The translations under genes were made by a program, and so were the position numbers. DNA of 64,000 bases from Harmothoe impar (Eukaryota > Annelida > Polychaeta > Phyllodocida > Polynoidae): NCBI GenBank assembly GCA_947462335.1, contig OX381704.1:121330065-121394064 (forward strand), read 5' to 3'. Positions within the stretch are counted from its first letter, which is position 1. Each line of letters starts with the position of its first letter. The notes beneath the pieces were generated by a model. That model was given only the letters and a program-made list of their open reading frames with translations, had not been told where the DNA came from and did no database searches. Positions 49,782 to 61,700 of this stretch are shown here, piece after piece.

Positions 49782-52700
49782 CTACAAACAGAATTGATGC
49801 TCATTATTATTGTTATTCACTGCTGGAAAAAACTGTGATTTTTTTTCTTGTATTGATTCCCCCCCCACCCCCATTTTCTTACTTTGAACAGTTCTATAAA
49901 ACTTAATAATAGGAATATCCACAATCAAAAACAAGGTCTCCGAGTGAACTATGTCTAGATTACATTTCAACCATCAGGACTTAATTTGTGAGTTCTGGCT
50001 GGAAAGAGGAATATAATCCTCAAAAAAAAGAGAAACCTCCAACATGGGGGAGGGCGCTTGTTACGTTAGATATGGTATCCCCGATAAGTTACTAAGTATG
50101 TGACTAGATGTGGTACGTACCTTTCCTGTTGAAGGTGGCGAGACACATGCGGTTAAAGTCGCTCCACGTCTCTCCCGAAGACAACATGACGCCATCTGAA
50201 GACACATAATACACAGTATATAGCACAATATCACACTCATAATGACAACATGACGATACAACATTCCGGTTTATTTAGCACAATATCACATCATGTTTTA
50301 TCCAGAAGCAGCAGCCACAGTAGTGGCCAGCCTCACTGCACTGATACATTGTTGTACAGGAGTTATCTTTACATTGTTAATGTGAGATGAATTTCATTAC
50401 TGTAAAATGCCAGCTATAAGCCAAACAGCCAAATCACTTCAAAAAAGCTGTATAAATTATTTTCATGTAACCTAGCCTATAACTTGACTGGGTTGATGAC
50501 ATTAGTTCACTGACCGGTCTCGTCGACCTGTTCTGGGGAGGCGTTCTTCAGCTTGATGCAGGCCTCGATGAGGGCGTCCATCAGGATCCCCTGAAGTAAC
50601 ACGTGTAGACACATTGTAACAGGACATTATTAAAGTCTAGTAAAACAAGTCATGGTTTAGCTAAATTCCCGATGTAACCCGAATATCTAACCTGTGACCT
50701 GCCATTAATCTGTGTGACTTAAATTATTTGACCCTGACCTTCAGAACTAATGTGTCACCTTGACCTTTAACTGTTTGTGTGCCCTTGCCCTACTTCCCAC
50801 TGTGAACATGTGACCAGAGATGCCACTCTCTGGACGACAAAAAGCTATAGTCAATTTACTGTAGACAATGCTCACAATTTAATACAGATATTCCCATGAA
50901 AAAGTAGGAATTGCTGCAAAAGTAGGAAAATTGCACTGTACCTCTCGTGAGAAGATCTGCAGCATCTTGGAGACGGTCTCTCCGTCCTCCTTGGCCTTGA
51001 ACTGCAGGAAGAGGCAGGGCATGCAGTTCCTGTTCTCCAGGTCCTTGGGCTCTGCATACTCCCACGACAACTCACGGAACAGCAGCCCCATCAGGAATTT
51101 CTGTAACACAAGGAACATGGAACATGAACAAAACATGGAACAGGAGCCCCATTAGGAATTTCTGTACAACGAGGAAACAAAAGGAAATTAATTATTGCAT
51201 AGCTTTGGACAGGTGCACAATGCTGTTTATAATCTAAGCCACATAAAGAGACTTGAGACATTTGTGTACGACATTTCTTCTACAACAACACAGTGAGATG
51301 GGCTCACCATGTGTGTATGTGTGGCCTATATTGAAGCTTTTCTGTCAGATATTGAAGCTTTTCTGTGAGATATTCAAGAGAGATTTTTCTACTAAAATCA
51401 CATTTTTTACTTTAAAAAAAAGGTGGCCATGTTTAATACCATGCTTTTTTAAGCCTTATATGACACTCACCACGTCGTCCATGTCTATGATGAAGACTCC
51501 CCGAGTGTTGATGGCCACGTACACAGGGTCGTCCATCAACGAGCGCAGGTGGAACTTACCGCCCGGGTGTTCAATCTGCCCCTTGAAGAACGCCGCCCTG
51601 CAAGCACAACAATAGGGGCACTGTCAGCAGGGGAGAAATGGCAGCTTAAACATGAACCCAAATCACTCAAACAAAACTTTACCAATATTCATCCCCTCCC
51701 ACTTTGGGTTCGATCCATGGAAGAGAACCAGACATTGGGCTGATTGAGTGTCATATTGAGTATACAGTGTCTGTACTCACCCATAGTAAGGCAGCTTCCA
51801 GCAGAAGTCTAAGTAGGCCTTGTAGCAGCGTCTGTACTCACCCATAGTAAGGCAGCGGAAGTCTAAGTAGGCCTTGTAGCAGCGTCTGTACTCACCCATA
51901 GTAAGGCAGCGGAAGTCTAAGTAGGCCTTGTAGCAGCGTCTGTACTCACCCATAGTAAGGCAGCGGAAGTCTAAGTAGGCCTTGTAGCAGCGTCTGTACT
52001 CACCCATAGTAAGGCAGCAGAAGTCTAAGTAGGCCTTGTAGCAGCGTCTGTACTCACCCATAGTAAGGCAGCAGAAGTCTAAGTAGGCCTTGTAGCAGCG
52101 TCTGTACTCACCCATAGTAAGGCAGCAGAAGTCTAAGTAGGCCTTGTAGCAGCGTCTGTACTCACCCATAGTAAGGCAGCAGAAGTCTAAGTAGGCCTTG
52201 TAGCAGTGTCTGTACTCACCCATAGTAAGGCAGCTTCCAGCAGAAGTCTAAGTAGGCCTTGTAGCAGTGTCTGTACTCACCCATAGTAAGGCAGCTTCCA
52301 GCAGAAGTCTAAGTAGGCCTTGTAGCAGTGTTTGCGTGCCTCAATGTTCTCCAGACGTCCATACGTCTTGTAGGCCTGTGCATGGTAACCCGTCAGCCGG
52401 ATCTCGGGTGCGTTCTTACCACGGAACAAGGACCACTTCTTGGAGAGAGCGATGTGCTCTGGGTAATACTCCGACACCAACTCTCTGCAAGCACAATATA
52501 CATGTAGGTTAAGCAATGCCACATTGTGATAAAACTCTGGAAGTGTATGTATATGGACTGTGAAACCAGATGGTAGAGATTCCCTCCACTAAGTCTGACC
52601 CCCACCTCTGGGGCACCTTCAAATGTTCTCTCATGAAAACAAGATTCTCTTGAGGCTTTATTACAGTATGTGCTATACCTGCAGTACTTGGAACATGCTA

Positions 52701-55700
52701 TATTTACTGTAGCACTTAGTACATGGATGTTGTCTCTATTTACCTTTAGTATTCAGGTACATATTAACCTCTAGTATTCAGGTATGTGTATGTTGTCTCT
52801 ATATTTACCTGTAGTATTTGGGAGTACGGATGTTGTCTATATTTACCTGTAGTATTTGGGTGTGTGGATGTTGTCTCTATATTTACCTGTAGTATTTGGG
52901 AGTGTGGATGTTGTCTATATTTACCTGTAGTATTTGGGTGTGTGTATGATGTCTCTATATTTACCTGTAGTATTTGGGAGTGTGGATGTTGTCTCTATAT
53001 TTACCTGTAGTATTTGGGAGTGTGGATGTTGTCTCTATATTTACCTGTAGTATTTAGGAGTGTGGCTGTTGTCTATATTTACCTGCAGTATTTGGGAGTG
53101 TGTATGTTGTCTCTATATTTACCTGTAGTATTGGGTCATGTGTATGTTGTCTATATTTACCTGTAGTATTGGGTCATGTGTATGTTGTTTATATTTACCT
53201 GTAGTATTTGGGAGTGTGGATGTTGTCTCTATATTTACCTGTAGTATTTGGGTGTGTGTATGTTGTCTATATTTACCTGTAGTATTTGGGAGTGTGTATG
53301 TTGTCTATATTTACCTGTAGTATTTGGGAGTGTGGATGTTGTCTATATTTACCTGTAGTATTTGGGAGTGTATATGTTGTCTATATTTACCTGTAGTATT
53401 TGGGAGTGTGTATGTTGTCTATATTTACCTGTAGTATTTGGGAGTGTGGATGTTGTCTATATTTACCTGTAGTATTTAGGTGTGTGTATGTTGTCTATAT
53501 TTACCTGTAGTATTTGGGTGTGTGTATGTTGTCTATATTTACCTGTAGTATTTAGGTGCGTGTATGTTGTCTATATTTACCTGTAGTATTTGGGAGTGTG
53601 GATGTTGTCTATATTTACCTGTAGTATTTGGGAGTGTGGATGTTGTCTCTATATTTACCTGTAGTATTTGGGTGTGTGTATGTTGTCTATATTTACCTGT
53701 AGTATTTAGGAGTGTGGATGTTGTCTATATTTACCTGTAGTATTTGGGAGTGTGGATGTTGTCTATATTTACCTGTAGTATTTGGGAGTGTGGATGTTGT
53801 TTCTATATTTACCTGTAGTATTTGGGAGTGTGGATGTTGTCTATATTTACCTGTAGTATTTAGGTGTGTGGATGTTGTCTATATTTACCTGTAGTATTTG
53901 GGAGTGTGGATGTTGTCTATATTTACCTGTAGTATTTGGGAGTGTGGATGTTGTCGTCGTACTGCCGGTGGTTGATGAGGGCCTGTAGACCGGCCAGCAT
54001 GTCGTACTGAGCGGCTTCTAACGGGTAGCGCCCGTCTACCACGTTCTCCTTAGCCTCATGGTACAACAGACGCAGGATCTCCGGGTCCGTGATCTGACAA
54101 ACGGAAACACGGAGATGTACATGACGATGGGTAATCAGAAGTTCTACAGGAAAGTCTTGAACCCACAGATGAAAGTGAACAATCTCAAAGAAACTTGAAA
54201 TATTCAAATTGAGGTCACTGAATTAAGGTCCTCGATGGTTAAGTATAGATCTTCTCGACATAAAAGAAATCTTGAAATCAGAGAAAAACTTTCATCTCTG
54301 TGAACTTGTTTTGGATGGGCATTTGTGGAGGAAAGTGGAAAAATTGGGTCAGACATGCAGATTTTAGTCAATTAACAGAACAATATGAAAAGAGCAATTA
54401 AATCAGCAAGTTTAAAGGAGAAAACCTGAATCTTTAGTTAGATGACAAAGTACAGAGAATGATGGAAACCTTGGGTGAGGCCTTGGTGGATTTACCTCTT
54501 TTTCCTTTGACAGTGGGTAGAAGACGTTACGTTGGAACATGATGACAGCCTCATCTGAAATATAACAACCCCCGTTTAGCACAAGTCCGGAGACGAAAAT
54601 AAGAACATATCAACCAAATCTGTAAGATTTCAGAATCAGGAAATCTTTTAACGTAGGCCTCAAGACAAAAAGTCCAAACAAATTGCTGCAGCCCAGCTAG
54701 GTATATATTAGGGTGTGGGTCTTCATGTTTCTGAACATTAGCAATATAAAATGTTGTGTACCTCTCTCGATGTCGTCTTCGTCGGCGGAGGTGTACTTCT
54801 CACAGAGCTCCTCCCAGTAACACGCCAACTTGAAGGGCACCTGGTTCGGCTTCAGCTGCACCTCTGGGAGTACAGAGAGACTTAGATAGAGGATATATAG
54901 CTTCTGGTTGTACATACAAGGTTATATAGTCCTTCTTGCTGGTGTAGTTACACATCTCAGTCAGGGAATACAGAACAATCACATGTAGTAAATGGAGCTT
55001 ATGGCTATTCCTCTAAGGTCATAGAGTCTGTGTTAAGTACACATAATTTCTGCTACTGTAAGGTACCACTAGGTACAGGACTCCAACCTCCGGAGTCAGC
55101 ACGATGCACCAACTGAGGCCAGTTACTCACTGTGTTGCCGTATTGTGACAGCAAATGAAGCATGAAGTTTAAGGTATCATGCGGGCCATTAAAGGTGTCA
55201 CGGTGCAAATAGCCGAAAACATTTCTGGTTCTGACCCGATTTTTCTCCTTCAGATGGGCAAAAGGTTGGGTTCTTTTGAGTGTGAAGTAATGAATGACCC
55301 CTTAAATCAAAGCTTAACACATTTCACTTAATTTGCATACCACATGAAAAAGAATTGCCATGGAAACTGATTTACCCAAACTGGAGAAACTGGTGTCACG
55401 GTGCAAATAGCCGAAAACATTTCTGGTTCTGACCCGATTTTTCTCCTTCAGATGGGCAAAAGGTTGGGTTCTTTTGAGTGTGAAGTAATGAATGACCCCT
55501 TAAATTAAAGCTTAACACATTTCACTTAATTTGCATCCCACATGAAAAAGAATTGCCATGGAAACTGATTTACCCAAACTGGAGAAATTCTACAGGTGCC
55601 CAGCGAACTTTGACCTTGAGCTTTGACCCCTCCAAGCACCACCCAGGGTTACCATGGCAACAACCAACTTTATATATTTGTTTTACTAAGACTTCTGGCA

Positions 55701-58700
55701 ACAATTTGGGCTGCAGATTATGATGCTGTGATTAAAGGCCTCCTACCACTGATGCACAGTAGTACCGTTTTCATTGGCACTATATACGACTACAACATTA
55801 TGAGGGTGACTTTGTACTGTGACACCGAAAGACTCACCTAGTAGGTCCGAGACCAGCCACATGGAGAAGATCTCGCGGGCGGCGGGAGGGAACTTCATCT
55901 CCTCCATGACCATCTCAAACAGCTCTGACGCCTCGCAGTTCTGTCCATCGTCCACGACTAAGTGGATGCCGGTCTTATCCATGAAGTAGACCACCACCTC
56001 TAGTGCTGTAAGTATAGGACACCCAATGTACCTCTAGCTGTACACATAGTATAGTAGGACTTTATATAATAGTACATGGAGACACCACCAGTCTTACCCA
56101 TCAAGTATATAACTACCCCAAACACTGTAAATATATTAGGTATAATAATTACTGCACTGTAAGTGTATTATATACATGGTAGTGTAAGAGAAACAGGTTC
56201 TCTGAAAAGGCGTTTCTCAGAGACACCGGGACTCGAACCTGGGGCCTCCTGCTCAGAAGTGGGTGCTCTACCACTGAGCTACACCCCCTGTCACATCAGA
56301 TAGACCCTGCCTCACGTTAGTGAATCGGTTTGGTGCGAGGCGGGGAACAATGACGCGGGAATAATCCCTAACAATATTACCGGTATATGTAGCTCACCAC
56401 CACCTCCAACACTGGGAATATTTTATATACCGTAAATTCTCACATGAACCAAACTGCCAGTGCAGGATATATAGTTCAAGGTCAGGTTTTGGGTGTGAAA
56501 GTCCAGGTGCAAGTTACATATGAGAATTTACGGTATACACTTAATGTACATATACACCTACAACAATATAAAATGTCCTGTACAATCAAACATCAGCACC
56601 TGGTTGTAAAAGAGTCTTGTACATGTAATAATAACATTTTCACAAGATTTGAACTGATAATGATGGAAACACTATCTAAATAGATCTGAACTCCTGATTG
56701 TAGTGGGTTTAAATATGACATGACCATGTTGCTTTAGTGCATGTGTGAAGAAATTGTATTATAATCAAGGACACTATAGATCGGGGACATCTTTCAAATC
56801 ATCAGATATGATTCTCAACCACCCTGTAGTGTTTGTATTAAAAAAATGTGTATGCTCTAAAGCAATCACAATACATTAAGGAACTATACAGATTTAGATA
56901 CCTGATAGTATAAGCTTTAATTTGATACATTAAATGATGCAATCTTATGATTTTCTGATAGGCTACTTGTATTTAGCCCTTGGCCTACTGAAAGTTGTCG
57001 GGATGTGGTAAATCCCGGCAATCCCGACTAGTACTCCGGAGATTTTCCAATTATTAAAATCGCAATAAATCTGAACCGCTCATGATAGAATAAAAATAAA
57101 AACAGGTCTGGACTCCCCATTCTACTAGCTTCAATATGCGCTATAGCACGAATACAGCGTCCTATTTGGTCAAATTGAAGTGTCCACCCTACTATAAGCA
57201 CTAGGGATTTAGGCATCTTAAAGATGTAAAATGAGCGCCTGTCTTGTATAAGCGACAAGCATATGTTGCACACCCCGCTTCGTCCATTGACAATTCTTTT
57301 TAAAACAACTTTCCTAAAATATACACCCATACACACCCCATCACCCCTGGTAACAAGGAGAACACACAGGAGCTGGGACCGCAGTAAACACAACAAATAC
57401 AACTGAAAATGGTCTAGCATTATCCCCCTCAAAAACTCTGCAGGCTGCAGCTGACTTTAAAAGTGAGAAGCAAGACTCAAAATTGCATATTATTTAGAGT
57501 TACAAAATTATGGTTCTAAATTATTGCTGGATAACTTTGTTCTTGATTTCAATGAGCAATGGGGCATAAAATCTATTTTATGTAATCAGAATGCTATCTT
57601 TTAGAAATCTTTGTTTTCTTTTCTTTTTTTTTACCTAAAGGAAATCACCGTTTCATCTGAGCGGTGAAGGATCTTTAAGAAAAAATCAATAAAAAGAAGA
57701 ATTTTTTATCATAAAGCAGATATAGGCCATGGTACTGTGTTAGTGTTTACAAGTAGCCCCAGCTGTAGCCCGGGACACAGCCCCACACACCGCCACCTGC
57801 TGCCACCTTACGGCACTCTCTGTAACTACCTTCTTTCCGCGAGGATCCCGGAGCTACACAAACAGACAGCTACACCGTTACTACCGCTACATGATATTTC
57901 ATTGTTTTGAAATACAAGATTTACTATGCTTTAGTACTGGAAGCACCGTATTCAATGCCCCGCCCATTGAATACAATATGGCCGTATTCAATGGGCAAAT
58001 TGTATTTCCTTCATTAAATGGCTTCAAATCAAAAAATAAACACAAATGCCGACTACACTGATACCGTCTCTGACGTATTTCACTTGTGGGGCTTAAGGCA
58101 TATCCCTCTCAGCCTGCGACATACTACCCTAGCCCCCACTCGTGACGGTATCAATGGTTGTTGGCATTTATATTAAATAAATTGGATCCCTGCTGAGAAG
58201 AACCCTCACATGTACAGCACAGTGGTGGTAAATCAGACAGTAAATGGAAATGCTTTGTGTGTTCAATTCTGCAAAACAACACTCTAAGGATGGCATCATG
58301 CCTAAATTAGTCGTCATGATGCATGAATGCAGTGCCAGCGAGTAACTTTCTGGCACTTCATTGGTGCATCATGCCTTCCTGGTGGGAGTTCAATCTCAAA
58401 GCAGGCATGTGTGATGATAGACGTAGATAATCAAAATGTGATAGGAATGTGAATAATGTGAAAACAAACAGTAAATAACCGGGTACAGATATAAACGCTA
58501 TGTAAAGCAGTGTGGGAAACCCGTTAAGGACAGCATGATGCACTCATAATGCAGCAATGCAGCACCAGCGAGTAACTGCTAATGCTGCATGATGCACTCA
58601 TGATGCACTAATGCAGCACCGGCGGGTAACTCGCCAACGCTGCATGATGCATCAATGCAGCACCAGCGAGTAACTCGCCAATGCTGCATGATGCCCTCAT

Positions 58701-61700
58701 GATGCACCAATGCAGCACCGGCGAGTAACTCACCAACGCTGCATGATGTACTCATGATGCACCAATGCAGCACCAGCGAGTAACTCGCCAATGCTGCATG
58801 ATGCCCTCATGATGCACCAATGCAGCACCAGTGAGTAACTCACCAATGCTGCATGATGCCCTCATGATGCACCAATGCAGCACCAGCGAGTAACTCGTCA
58901 ACGCTGCATGATGCACCAATGCAGCACTGGCGAGTAACTTGCCAACGCTGCATGATGCCCTCATGATGCCCTCATGATGCACCAATTCAGCACTGGCGAG
59001 TAACTTGCCAACGCTGCATGATGCCCTCATGATGCACCACCGGCGAGTAACTCGCCAACGCTGCATGATGCACCAATGCAGTACTGGCGAGTAACTCACC
59101 AACGCTGCATGATGCATCGTCATGATGAATGGAATGAATGCAGCAAAGATGAGTTACTTGCCATAGCTGTATTCACAGATCCTGATGACAAAATAAAAGT
59201 GCATGGTGGATTAAAACACTAAGCTGTCCTTAAAGGGTTGCACCATTGTTTAAATTTCTGACACCCAATGCGGTGTGTGCTGCGGTGAGGGTATGAGGGT
59301 AAAACATGTCACATACCACCACTAGACTTGCTCGACTCTGAATTGAGACAACATACATATCACCTTTCCGAAATTTTAACTAAAACAACCGAACTTTAAC
59401 CGAAAGAGTTATTTAGAAACTTACTATATTGAAATGGAAGTAGAAACAAATCGTTTGTACTTGATAAATTTACTCATAACAGCAGTTCAAACTGACACTA
59501 TTGTTTAACTTTCTTTAATCACACCAATTCTTAATGTAATTCTTGGGATTCCAACCAGAGTAAATATTAATGCAATGTTACATTCTGCGTGGAGTTACTC
59601 ACGTTTGTTGTTGGAGCTGCTCTGGGAGCCGATACGGGGCATGCCGACCGAGTGCAGCTTCTCGCCCCCGGGTGACGGCTGCCTCATGTAGGCGCCGTCT
59701 CCCCCGTCTGGCACGCTGATGATCGTCTGTTCCTGCATCTGGGCGGGGTAAGTGCCACGCACCGTGGAGAGCGGGGGCAGGCCGCGACCGTCCAACGGGG
59801 GCAGCTTACTGCGCGCTGTGGGCAGGAAAAATATAGGCAGTATGTAGTGTAATGCTACACACATATATACAAACTGGTATGGATGATTCTACCCACGTAA
59901 ATCAGCACTATCAGACTACAGACGGTCACAGCGTAGGTTGGAAACGATCCAACCCCAACATCAGACAGACGCTACTCACACCACACTTACCGGGAGGCCT
60001 ACCTGTAGGCGTTATCTGACACCAAGCCTCCTTATCCTTATCTGATACCAGTACAGAGTCCTTATCTACAGCTAGGTAGGTGTCAGGACCGTGACACCTC
60101 AGTTATAAGTCTATCTTGGTTATAAAGAAACTCAGTTTAATAGGAAATATTTGGCTTATAATAAAAAAAATTTTTAAAATAAAAATGTTTGAAATTAGTT
60201 TTCACTATATTCGTATGTATAAAATTGCGCCCCTAATTTTCAGCTTAGAGCCCGATAAAAGTGGGCTTATAAACGAGGCTTTACGGTAGGTATCAGTCAG
60301 GTCTGCTAGCTGTGATCTCAGGTAAAAGTGAAAACACTTCCGGCCTCTCTACAGCAGACCCCCCCCCCCCCCACCTTCACCACTCAACCAAGGTGGGTTG
60401 ACACCACAACCAACCCCACATGAGGTCACCCCTCCCCCCACAACCACCCTTACAATATGTTACATGAGATAACCCCCCCCCCCCCTCCCTACTCTCCTTA
60501 CCCCCACAGTTACGTTAACACATGTCCCGCTGCTGTAAAACATAACACTGTATGAAACAACTCCCCCCCCCTCCCCACACACACACACACCAGCCACATG
60601 AGGTCAACTTTACATGTGTCCCCATGTCCATGTTATCAAATACTGTGTACTCTGACGACAATACAAATAAAGCTTGAGCTGACTCAATGTCTATCCGATA
60701 ACCCAAACAACCCCCCCCCCTCTTCACACACCCACAAGAGAGTTGACAGGAATAAATATAAAAAGATTGATTGTGTGATTTATATCTCACAAATGACCCA
60801 GGGCTTTCGAAAAGGACCACTTTGGAAAAGGGTGACTTGACCACTTTGGAAAAGACCACTTTGGAAAAGACCACTTTGGAAAAGACCCCCCCCCCCAAAC
60901 CTTCCCATGCCAAAACACCCTCCACCACTGTGACCTTTACAGATCACCTGGTCCCCACTGACCTTGCTTTAGAGTGGAAATAGTACCAAAAGCGTCTCAT
61001 AAAAACGTCTCACCTCCTGTTTAACATTGAGCTCTATGGGTGTCTGTGTGAACGTGCATCTTTTAAAGTCAGGATTCAAGGTCACTGGCCTATCTTCAGC
61101 ATTAGTTCATATAGACTCCGTTTTCGGGCTGTTTTTGACATTTTTTAATTTATTTTTTTCATAGGGAAATAATTCATTTGGCAATGTTTGAACAAAACAG
61201 CAAGACAGATGTTGTTTCAGAGAATCACACCAACGTTGTTTCATGTAGAAACAGTGTAAAGTAGAAGCAGGGGGAAAGTGCAAAGTCAGCTGACCAAACA
61301 ACGATTTCTGGGGAAAACCGTCTCACAGAGACCCAGGGTACCCTGGGTCAATGAATTGAAATAGGAATGTGAATAGAGAGATGGTGAAGGGAAGCAGGCA
61401 ACAGTCTGGGTTGTGTAGTGCTGTGACACTGAACTCGGCGCGGGCCGCTACAGATCCAATCAGTGAGTGTTGTTGAGGGCTGAGTGGCTTATCCCGCTAA
61501 TCCAGTCGTGGTGCCAGGACAGAGCGGTGAGCTGCCGGATGACTGCCATGTCTACCTCCATACGGCGGGGTATGACACAAAGAGAAACCAGCCACCGCTG
61601 TATTGTTGTGTTATACATGTAACTGTTCTGTAAAGAGCTTTGAAGATACCTCAGCCTACTCCCCTGCTGTTATTAGGTTTCCTATCCATCACATGTATCT

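Noticed and set aside
51777..52223. 148-codon minus-strand frame with repeated MGEYRRCYKAYLDF
   Set aside because: It is made of FRMD8 exon 7 ends fused through donor sites in a different register from FRMD8; treated as an array, although noted as a finding.
56217..56288. Functional tRNA gene
   Set aside because: D and T arms are good but the anticodon stem does not pair and the acceptor stem is weak, so it is called a pseudogene or SINE head.
57028..57432. 134-codon minus-strand frame
   Set aside because: No recognisable domain, AT-rich intron-like composition, located inside FRMD8 intron 2.
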